This document shows positions 9,202-14,530 of a DNA stretch of 15,369 nt, piece by piece (position 1 is the stretch's first letter; each line of letters begins with the position of its first letter). Source of the DNA: Alphaproteobacteria bacterium (GTDB lineage Bacteria; Pseudomonadota; Alphaproteobacteria; Rhizobiales; Aestuariivirgaceae). The translations under genes and the position numbers were made by a program. The notes beneath the pieces were generated by a model, which made no database searches, was not told the DNA's origin, and was given only the letters and a program-made list of their open reading frames with translations. The stretch is from contig JAGRLX010000296.1 of assembly GCA_020441605.1 (NCBI GenBank), positions 1 to 15,369 of the forward strand. Direction: 5' to 3'.

Positions 9202-9552
9202 TTAACTCCCACGGTATGTCGAATAGCCAAAGGGCGATAGCAACAAGGGCACGTGGTAGTGCTGCCCGGCATCGGCGATGCCGAACCGGATCGGAATGAT
9301 ATCGAGAAAAGCTGGTTCCGCGAGCGGGCCACCGCAAGCACGCAGATAATCGCCAGCGTGAAAGCGAAGTTCGTACACGCCTCGTTGGAACGCTTCGCCT
9401 TCAATCAAGGGTCCGTCGGCCCGCCCATCAGCGTTGGTGAGTACGGTCCTTACATGAACGGTGCCGCCATCAAGCGCGAACAGCTCGATCTTGAGTCCGG
9501 CCGCCGGCTTACCCACGGCAGTATCCAGAACATGCGTCGTCAGGCGCCCCAT
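9202..9552 (-). CDS. uraH: 5-hydroxyisourate hydrolase
   Basis: Transthyretin-like enzyme that opens 5-hydroxyisourate, the product of urate oxidase, to OHCU. 116 aa, the usual bacterial length. It starts with the hallmark [11 protein letters not shown] (His7). The second active-site Arg is in NADGRADGP (Arg44), the second His in [15 protein letters not shown] (His98), and the C-terminus is the signature YRGS. I chose the ATG at 9552 because it gives the canonical N-terminus; a purine-rich AGGGTGGAA lies upstream. In-frame starts at 9582 and farther would add residues unlike the family. A signal peptide is not seen, so it acts in the cytoplasm. It is the first gene of the xdh-transporter run, although the urate oxidase that makes its substrate is not in the window. 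Confidence 0.95.
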   Translation of the reverse strand: MGRLTTHVLDTAVGKPAAGLKIELFALDGGTVHVRTVLTNADGRADGPLIEGEAFQRGVYELRFHAGDYLRACGGPLAEPAFLDIIPIRFGIADAGQHYHVPLLLSPFGYSTYRGS

Positions 9553-9590
9553 CGCGACGTTCCACCCTTTGTAACGACCCATTGCAGATT

Positions 9591-9606
9591 GCGGTTCTCT
9601 TGCCGC
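9591..9606 (-). repeat. Small hairpin in the uraH leader
   Basis: GCGG and CCGC arms enclose an 8-base loop in the transcribed leader, about 40 bases before the uraH ATG. Nothing identifies it as a known riboswitch, and the four-pair stem may be chance. Confidence 0.25.
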
Positions 9607-9633
9607 CCTGGGACTTGACGATAGCACTCGTGC

Positions 9634-9653
9634 ATTGTTCTAAAAAGAACAAT
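9634..9653. promoter_or_regulatory. Perfect 20-bp dyad, probable operator of the uraH-xdh-transporter operon
   Basis: ATTGTTCTAAAAAGAACAAT: two perfect 8-base arms around AAAA. It covers five of the six bases of the proposed -10 element and the expected start point of the uraH promoter, the geometry of a repressor operator. It is AT-rich inside GC-rich DNA, which argues against chance. The even centre does not match a simple LysR T-N11-A box, so a GntR-, TetR- or MarR-type repressor encoded elsewhere is also possible. It has no GC stem or T-run suited to a terminator. Confidence 0.6.
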
Positions 9654-9676
9654 ATTCGACACAAATTGTGCGTCAA
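9649..9676 (-). promoter_or_regulatory. Candidate sigma-70 promoter for the purine operon
   Basis: On the minus strand TTGACG (9671-9676) and TATTGT (9649-9654) are separated by 16 bases. The -35 element overlaps the stop codon of the LysR gene. Initiation near 9642 would give a ~90-base leader before the uraH ATG. This is the only sizeable non-coding gap upstream of the eight-gene run, so a promoter is expected here; the exact elements are an eye match. Confidence 0.45.
9660..9670. promoter_or_regulatory. 11-bp dyad inside the promoter spacer
   Basis: CACAA-A-TTGTG, a perfect odd-centred dyad lying entirely between the proposed -35 and -10 elements, six bases from the 20-bp dyad. It may be an auxiliary protein site; at this length chance is possible. 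Confidence 0.3.
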
Positions 9677-10593
9677 TTTCGAACGGTCCTCCCGGGCGCA
9701 AGCTGGCGTCTGGCAACATCGACAAAGGCGTCGGCAGCCAGGCTGCCGCCTTGACCCTTGCGTCTGACCACCATCAGGCGGTCCACGGGGAGGCGCTTGT
9801 CAGTGAGAGGCCTATAGACGAGGCTGCCCTTCTCAAGATCCTGTTCGATGCCGATGGGCGTCTGAAAGGCAATGCAGCTGCCGCGCCGCGCCAGTGACGC
9901 CATCAGACGCAGGGAGTTGCACTCGAAGCGCGGCTGCAGGTCCCGCGCAGCCGGCAGCCGGTCGAGTGCGGTGCGGAGACTCAATCCACGACCGGGCCAT
10001 GCAAGGGGATAGGCAAGGCAATCGGCCAACCTCAGACGTTTGGTTCCAGCGAGGGGGTGGCCAGGCGCCATGATCGCGCCAACATGAAGATCTTGCTCCG
10101 CAACCACATCAAGTCCAGAAAGGGATGTGGGATTGAATGTGAAGCCCAGATCGGCGCGATGATCGCGCACCAGTTCGGTGACGGCGTCGGACCCGGCCAC
10201 CACGACCGTGACTTGGAGGCCAGGAAAATCACCTGAGAAGGCCAGCATCAGGTCGGGCAGCACTGTTACGGAAATGCTTTCGACAGTTGCGACACTCACA
10301 AGTCCGCGCGTGAGCCCCTTCAGCGTGCCCAATCGCTCAAGCGTCTCTTCGTTTCCCTGCGCGATATCGCGGAGGCCGTGCAGCAGCACCTCTCCCGCCG
10401 GCGAGAGCGACAGCGACCGACTGGTGCGGTCAAAGAGCGTCACACCCAGCTGGCCTTCAAGCAGGATAAGCTGCCGGCTGATGGCCGAGGCCGCGACATT
10501 GAGCGTCCGGGCGGCGGACCTGACCGATCCGGTCTCGGCAACAGTCATGAAATAGCGATAGGCCGTGGCGATGAAGGATGGGTGCGGCTTCAT
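9673..10593 (-). CDS. LysR-type transcriptional regulator
   Basis: DNA-binding regulator of 306 aa, normal LTTR length. The N-terminal winged helix-turn-helix spans about residues 10-68, with FMTVAETGSVRSAARTLNV, AISRQLILLEGQLGVTLFDR and the wing LSLSPAGE. The effector-binding domain follows (residues ~95-295), with VATVESISVTVLPDLM, DLGFTFNP, VGAIMAPGHPLAG and GSCIAFQTPIGIEQDL, resembling the NodD/CynR-like periplasmic-binding fold. The ATG at 10593 has only a weak ribosome site; the 13-bp gap to the glycerate kinase gene suggests co-transcription. It precedes the uraH-xdh operon on the same strand rather than facing it divergently. Control of that operon is a reasonable inference with no direct evidence; control of the glycerate kinase gene is equally possible. 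Confidence 0.92.
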   Translation of the reverse strand: MKPHPSFIATAYRYFMTVAETGSVRSAARTLNVAASAISRQLILLEGQLGVTLFDRTSRSLSLSPAGEVLLHGLRDIAQGNEETLERLGTLKGLTRGLVSVATVESISVTVLPDLMLAFSGDFPGLQVTVVVAGSDAVTELVRDHRADLGFTFNPTSLSGLDVVAEQDLHVGAIMAPGHPLAGTKRLRLADCLAYPLAWPGRGLSLRTALDRLPAARDLQPRFECNSLRLMASLARRGSCIAFQTPIGIEQDLEKGSLVYRPLTDKRLPVDRLMVVRRKGQGGSLAADAFVDVARRQLAPGRTVRN

Positions 10594-10606
10594 TTCGCGG
10601 ACATCG

Positions 10607-11860
10607 TCAGATCAGGAGGATGGCGCGAAAGTCATTCACGTTCGTCTGGGTTGGCCCGGTGACAACCTGATCGCCGAGCGCCTCGAAAAAGCTGTGCGCA
10701 TCGTTTGTCTCCAGGGCAGTTGACGGGTCCAGTCCAAGCGACCTGGCGCGGTCCAGGGTGGTCGGGCCGATGACGGCGCCCGCAACCTGCTCCATGCCGT
10801 CAATGCCGTCGGTATCAGCAGCAAGAGCGTGGATCGCCTCCTGTCCCGCCAAGGCAATGGCCAGCGCCAGGGCGAATTCCACGTTGCGACCACCGCGTCC
10901 CTGCCCTCTCACCGTCACGCTGGTCTCGCCGCCCGACAGCAGCAACGCAGGTCGCGCAATTGGGTCCTGATATTGGGCAATATGCTGTACGATGCCGGCG
11001 TGGACCTTCGCCACGTCACGCGATTCACCCTCGATTCGATCTCCGAGATAGAGTGTGTTCAAGCCGAATGACTCCGCTTGCTTCCGCGCTGCGGCGAATG
11101 AACCGTTGGCCGATACGATGACCCGAGTCTCCAGCCCTGCGCTGGGCAACCGGCGGTCTTCATTGGGACTTTCGAGCCAGGCCTTGATCGATGGCGGCAC
11201 CGCCAATTGATAGCGCTGAAGAATTGCCAGGGCGTCCATCTTGGTGCGATAATCGGCCACGGTCGGCCCTGAGGCCACGATGGAGGGATCGTCGCCGGGG
11301 ACGTCGGAGAGAACCAGCGTATGTATGCGCGCCTTGCCCGCTGCCATGGCCAACCTGCCGCCCTTGATGCTCGACAATTGCTTGCGGACGCAATTCAGCT
11401 CGGCGATGTTGGCTCCGCACTTGAGCAGCGCCCGCACCAATGCGAGTTTTTCATCCATGGATACCCCTCGCACTGGCCTCGCCATCAGGGACGAGCCGCC
11501 ACCTGAAATCAGGGCAATGAGCAAGTCGTCGGGGCCGAGCGTCAAGGCGAGTTCGAGGGCGCGATTGGCGGCCGCCAGACTGCCGTCGTCGGGCACGGGA
11601 TGCCGCGCAAACATCACGTCAATCCGCTTCAATTCATGAGAATAACCATGGGGAACAACAACAAAGCCCTCCAATGGGCCGTCCCACCGTGACTCCAGTG
11701 CCGCGGCCATCGGAATGGCGGCCTTGCCTGCTCCGATAACGACCGTTCTGCCCTTGGGGCGCTCCGGAAGATTGCGCAGCACAGCAGCGCCGGGGTCGGC
11801 GGCTGCCACGGCGCAGTCGAACAGTTGGCGCAGTATCGCGTGCGGTTGCAAGGTTGGCAT
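10607..11860 (-). CDS. Glycerate kinase of the MOFRL/DUF4147 type (GckA/TtuD-like)
   Basis: Phosphorylates D-glycerate to 2-phosphoglycerate; the family was long annotated as hydroxypyruvate reductase TtuD. 417 aa from the chosen start. N-terminal DUF4147 domain: VIGAGKAA (41-48), ALISGGGSSL (116-125), LNCVRKQLSSIKGGRLA (155-171), VLSDVPGDDPSIVASGPT (183-200). C-terminal MOFRL domain: LLLSGGETSVTVRGQGRGGRN (about 307-326), AADTDGIDG (347-355), GPTQTNVNDFRAILL (402-416). I chose the ATG at 11860 because it gives the usual family N-terminus and lies ~25-30 bases after a plausible promoter; starts at 11893 (ATG) and 11929 (TTG) lie on or upstream of that promoter. Glyoxylate released from ureides can be turned into glycerate, so the gene fits purine catabolism, although photorespiratory-type or tartrate routes are alternatives. 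Confidence 0.93.
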   Translation of the reverse strand: MPTLQPHAILRQLFDCAVAAADPGAAVLRNLPERPKGRTVVIGAGKAAIPMAAALESRWDGPLEGFVVVPHGYSHELKRIDVMFARHPVPDDGSLAAANRALELALTLGPDDLLIALISGGGSSLMARPVRGVSMDEKLALVRALLKCGANIAELNCVRKQLSSIKGGRLAMAAGKARIHTLVLSDVPGDDPSIVASGPTVADYRTKMDALAILQRYQLAVPPSIKAWLESPNEDRRLPSAGLETRVIVSANGSFAAARKQAESFGLNTLYLGDRIEGESRDVAKVHAGIVQHIAQYQDPIARPALLLSGGETSVTVRGQGRGGRNVEFALALAIALAGQEAIHALAADTDGIDGMEQVAGAVIGPTTLDRARSLGLDPSTALETNDAHSFFEALGDQVVTGPTQTNVNDFRAILLI

Positions 11861-11894
11861 GGCGGAGTCCCAAATCTCTGCGGCAGTCCGCATT

Positions 11895-11922
11895 CTTATA
11901 TCGGGGTGACTGCACCGAACAA
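11895..11922 (-). promoter_or_regulatory. Candidate promoter of the glycerate kinase-LysR pair
   Basis: Minus strand TTGTTC (11917-11922), a 16-base spacer, then TATAAG (11895-11900). Transcription would begin near 11888, giving a short leader to the ATG at 11860. Visual match only. Confidence 0.4.
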
Positions 11923-12088
11923 CCGCCAAATGACCGTCGGCAAGCCCCTGACGGCCGATGAAATATTTAGTGAAATTTCCACGGCTGCATTCATGGATGA
12001 GAAACCGTCACGATTGATTAACCTGAACCAATTTCATTGCATGCGTTACAAATCGGATGACGCCTGTCGCACGCGCAATGAACCGAGT

Positions 12089-12092
12089 GGAG
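12089..12092 (+). promoter_or_regulatory. Ribosome binding site deciding the start of the small membrane protein
   Basis: GGAG six bases before the ATG at 12099. The in-frame ATGs at 12057 and 12078 lack such a site, so 12099 is preferred. Confidence 0.55.
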
Positions 12093-12098
12093 CCTCCC

Positions 12099-12350
12099 AT
12101 GTCACATGTAACAACCAACTCGTCCCTGGTGTGGAAACGCATGGCGGACGAAAATCAGCAATCTGCCAGGTTCTTCGCGCGCGTGTGCATGGGGCTAATT
12201 GTCATGCTCATCGCTGCCGGAGGTTATGCCTATTCGACAAACTCCCGCTACAATGATCTGTGCACGGCGCTTCAAATCACCGTCCAGAAGAACGCCTCGA
12301 CCTTTGCTCAACCGGACGATGAGCGCATAACGTCGAGCTACTGCAGCTAG
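12099..12350 (+). CDS. Small single-span membrane protein of unknown function
   Basis: 83 aa from the chosen start, not recognised. A hydrophilic N-terminus (residues 1-28, several Asn/Gln/Arg) is followed by one hydrophobic segment, about residues 29-46 (VCMGLIVMLIAAGGYAYS). A polar C-terminal part of ~35 residues contains Cys55 and Cys82, with a third Cys (30) at the membrane edge. Positive charges (Arg24, Arg28) just before the span suggest an N-in orientation with the tail in the periplasm, where Cys55 and Cys82 could form a disulfide. The GGAG at 12089 supports this start. It stands alone between the glycerate kinase gene (divergent) and the polysaccharide transferase gene (same strand, 133 bp on). 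Homologues are not known to me, so a spurious frame cannot be fully excluded. Confidence 0.6.
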   Translation: MSHVTTNSSLVWKRMADENQQSARFFARVCMGLIVMLIAAGGYAYSTNSRYNDLCTALQITVQKNASTFAQPDDERITSSYCS

Positions 12351-12411
12351 GGGCCATACTGCAAGGATTCCTCAACCCTGCCTCAAGAATGCGGCATGCC
12401 GGCCGCTGGGT

Positions 12412-12439
12412 TTGACCCGGCATTCAGAATTGTTACCTA
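12412..12439 (+). promoter_or_regulatory. Weak candidate promoter before the polysaccharide transferase gene
   Basis: TTGACC (12412-12417), 16 bases, TACCTA (12434-12439). The -35 match is good and the -10 poor. The 133-bp gap (12351-12483) also contains short GC-rich inverted repeats near 12392-12407 but no convincing terminator. Confidence 0.25.
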
Positions 12440-12473
12440 AGACACTCCCTCGGGTGGAACCATCCAATCTGAT

Positions 12474-12477
12474 GGAG
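12474..12477 (+). promoter_or_regulatory. Ribosome binding site deciding the start of the polysaccharide transferase
   Basis: GGAG six bases before the ATG at 12484. It overlaps the region of the alternative in-frame ATG at 12472, which therefore has no ribosome site of its own. Confidence 0.55.
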
Positions 12478-12483
12478 TGGATC

Positions 12484-13923
12484 ATGACGACACACGCTGT
12501 GGGGCCGATCAACCGTTATGTCGACCGAGAGGTCGTACAGCGACTTTTGAAATTCGGTGATGTCGCGTTCCTGTTCATCGCCTCCATCTTCATCACGATG
12601 TTGAGCACAAGACCGGAGTCCCTGTCGGCAGGAGGGATTCAAACCATCGGTTTCCTGGCGACCGAGCTTGCATTGGTCTGCGTCTTTGCCATGCGATCGC
12701 TGGGACTCTATGATGTGAGCGCCTTAACGACCGGGCTTTGGACCGCCGCGCGGGCAATGGCCATATGCGCGCTGGTGGGCGGAATTCTCTATCAGCTGAC
12801 CCATATGTTCCTACTGCCCATGGGCAACCTGTGGATGGGGCTGTGGCTTGTTGCACTGCCGGCCTATTTCGGAGTTACCCGCGCTGTCGTTTCGATTTGG
12901 GCCCAGCCTCGCGCGGCAGATGGAAGGTTCCGCAAGCGCATTGCGATCGTCGGCGGCGGCAAGGCTGCGGAGGAGGCGCTGACACTGCTGGAGGCCTCCA
13001 ACCCATTCGACATCGAAATCGTCGGGCTGTTCGACGACCGGCTTGATGCACGCAGCCCGCAGTCGATCCGGAAATACCTCAAGATCGGCAAGATCGAGGA
13101 TCTCGCGGCCTATGCCCGCAGCAACCGGATCGACCTGATCATCGTCGCCATTCCGCTTTCGGCCGAAGTCAGATTGCTGACTATTCTGAAGCGCCTATGG
13201 GAACTGCCTGTCGACATCCGCATCAGCGGCCAGGCCTCGGCGTTGAAGCTCAATCCCCGGGCCTACACCTATCTGGGCAAGCTGCCGCTCTTGTCGGTTT
13301 TCGATCGTCCCTTGAAGGGCTGGAGCCTGTTTCTCAAGGACGCCCTCGACCGGCTGCTGGCGCTGATTGCCATCGTGCTTCTTGCCCCGCTCATGCTTGC
13401 CGTGGCCATTGCAGTAAAGGTGGAGAGCAAGGGCCCAGTTATTTTCCGGCAGAAGCGCTATGGCTTCAACAATGAGCTTATCGAGGTCTTCAAGTTCCGC
13501 TCGATGTACAGCAACCTTACCGATCACAATGCTGCAAAGCTGGTGACCAAGGGGGACGACAGGGTCACCAGGGTCGGCCGCATCATCCGCAAGACCTCAC
13601 TTGACGAGCTGCCGCAACTCTTCAATGTCCTGACCGGCCAGTTGTCGCTGGTCGGGCCAAGGCCCCACGCAACCCAGGCAAAAGCCGCCGATGCCCTCTA
13701 TGAGAAGGTGGTCGACGGCTATTTCGCTCGTCACAGGGTGAAACCCGGTATCACCGGCTGGGCACAAATCAACGGCTGGCGTGGCGAGACCGACACTCTG
13801 GAAAAGCTCGAACAGCGCGTGAAGCACGACCTGGAATATATCGACCGTTGGTCGCTGGCCTTCGATCTCTATATCATCGCCAAGACGCCCTTCGCCCTGC
13901 TCAAGAGCGAAAACGCCTACTGA
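12484..13923 (+). CDS. Undecaprenyl-phosphate hexose-1-phosphate transferase (exopolysaccharide polyprenyl glycosylphosphotransferase)
   Basis: Initiates polysaccharide repeat-unit assembly by moving a sugar-1-phosphate (typically glucose or galactose) from UDP-sugar to undecaprenyl phosphate at the inner membrane. 479 aa, WbaP-type long architecture: about four N-terminal spans (roughly 24-40, 55-72, 89-108, 116-137), then a CoA-binding-like Rossmann domain (KRIAIVGGGKAAEEAL, 151-166; IEIVGLFDDR, 177-186), then the catalytic domain with a membrane helix (about 287-312). Catalytic motifs: GPVIFRQKRYGFN (317-329), FKFRSMY (336-342), TSLDELPQLFNVL (371-383) with the Asp374-Glu375 dyad, SLVGPRPH (388-395) and HRVKPGITGWAQINGWRGET (417-436). 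No other glycosyltransferase, polymerase or flippase gene is nearby. The sugar cannot be told from sequence. Confidence 0.94.
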   Translation: MTTHAVGPINRYVDREVVQRLLKFGDVAFLFIASIFITMLSTRPESLSAGGIQTIGFLATELALVCVFAMRSLGLYDVSALTTGLWTAARAMAICALVGGILYQLTHMFLLPMGNLWMGLWLVALPAYFGVTRAVVSIWAQPRAADGRFRKRIAIVGGGKAAEEALTLLEASNPFDIEIVGLFDDRLDARSPQSIRKYLKIGKIEDLAAYARSNRIDLIIVAIPLSAEVRLLTILKRLWELPVDIRISGQASALKLNPRAYTYLGKLPLLSVFDRPLKGWSLFLKDALDRLLALIAIVLLAPLMLAVAIAVKVESKGPVIFRQKRYGFNNELIEVFKFRSMYSNLTDHNAAKLVTKGDDRVTRVGRIIRKTSLDELPQLFNVLTGQLSLVGPRPHATQAKAADALYEKVVDGYFARHRVKPGITGWAQINGWRGETDTLEKLEQRVKHDLEYIDRWSLAFDLYIIAKTPFALLKSENAY

Positions 13924-13924
13924 G

Positions 13925-14338
13925 TTAGCGAGCCACGGTGACGGAGCAGTGGGCGCGCCCAGAGACGTCCGCCGCAACGGAACCGAGGACGAGGCGGGAA
14001 ACACCACGTTTGTCACCGGTGCCGACTACGATGTGGTCGAATCCGTTCTCTTCTGCATACTGGACGATAGCTGCCGCAGCTTCGCGACTGCGCAGTGCGA
14101 CTTCTTCGACCTTGCTGGCGCCCGCCTTTCGGGCAATGGCCGCGGCACCGTCAAGGATCTTCTTCACCTCGGCATCATCCCAGGAATAGATCAAGGGGCC
14201 ACGGGCGCCGCCGCGCGCCACGTTGACTGCGCAAATCGCCAGGCCAGCACCGAGCTTCGCGGCCAGTTCAGCGGCGAGTTGGACCGCGTGTTCCGAATGG
14301 TCTGTACCATCGGTGGAGCAAAGAATTTTCTTGGTCAT
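13925..14338 (-). CDS. Universal stress protein (UspA family)
   Basis: Single-domain cytoplasmic stress protein, 137 aa. The N-terminus MTKKILCSTDGTDHSEHA carries the first strand and the nucleotide-site Asp10. The C-terminal part HIVVGTGDKRGVSRLVLGSVAADV (102-125) corresponds to the ATP-binding G-x2-G-x9-G-S/T motif, but the second Gly is Asp109 (G106-x2-D109-x9-G119-S120), so nucleotide binding may be weakened. The ATG at 14338 has GAGGAG about seven bases upstream. The gene converges on the polysaccharide transferase with a single base between stop codons. An Fnr/FixK-type box 76-89 bases before the start suggests induction at low oxygen, a common pattern for Usp genes in alphaproteobacteria. 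Confidence 0.92.
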   Translation of the reverse strand: MTKKILCSTDGTDHSEHAVQLAAELAAKLGAGLAICAVNVARGGARGPLIYSWDDAEVKKILDGAAAIARKAGASKVEEVALRSREAAAAIVQYAEENGFDHIVVGTGDKRGVSRLVLGSVAADVSGRAHCSVTVAR

Positions 14339-14413
14339 GTTGAACTCCTCGAGGGCGAGAGCAGCTGCCCCCGCATTGCGCTGTCAGTTAGCGGCCCAAG
14401 CAGGACAAAAACA

Positions 14414-14427
14414 TTGACCTCTGTCAA
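14414..14427. promoter_or_regulatory. Fnr/FixK-type box
   Basis: TTGAC-CTCT-GTCAA, a perfect match to the TTGAY-N4-RTCAA consensus of FNR, FnrL and FixK regulators. Its centre is 82 bases before the Usp ATG. If it sits at -41.5, transcription would start near 14379, with CTAACT (minus strand, 14386-14391) at the -10 position. The divergent small gene starts 104-117 bases on the other side and might also be affected. Confidence 0.65.
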
Positions 14428-14457
14428 AGTTTAGAGGCGACAGCGCAGTATCTGACC

Positions 14458-14496
14458 ACAACCTTAAATACATAAAAGACTGTATGGGTAGGTTGT
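14458..14496. repeat. Nested inverted repeat in the divergent intergenic region
   Basis: Outer arms ACAACCT (14458-14464) and AGGTTGT (14490-14496) enclose inner arms ATACA (14468-14472) and TGTAT (14481-14485) with an 8-base loop. All arms are perfect complements; the internal loop between the stems is 3 and 4 bases. It ends 25 bases before the ATG at 14522 (34 before 14531), so it could be a protein site or a leader hairpin of the small glycine-rich gene. Confidence 0.4.
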
Positions 14497-14530
14497 AAAG
14501 AGCAAGCCATCAATTTACGCGATGGTAATT

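Noticed and set aside
8443..9240. A 265-codon open frame on the plus strand
   Set aside because: It is antisense to the iron-sulfur part of xdhA, where all eight cluster cysteines are in the minus-strand frame.
9634..9653. The uraH upstream dyad as an intrinsic terminator of the LysR gene
   Set aside because: The stem is AT-rich, the loop is only four bases, and no T-run follows in the reading direction; an operator is the better reading.
11861..11929. Longer glycerate kinase from TTG at 11929 or ATG at 11893
   Set aside because: No ribosome site at either, and the proposed TATAAG promoter element overlaps this stretch; the 11860 start matches the family N-terminus.
12392..12407. GC-rich inverted repeat (GCGGC/GCCGC) after the small membrane protein gene as a terminator
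   Set aside because: Five-base arms and no T-run; too weak to call.
12412..12483. TTG start at 12412 or ATG at 12472 for the polysaccharide transferase
   Set aside because: The ATG at 12484 has GGAG six bases upstream; the other two lack a ribosome site.
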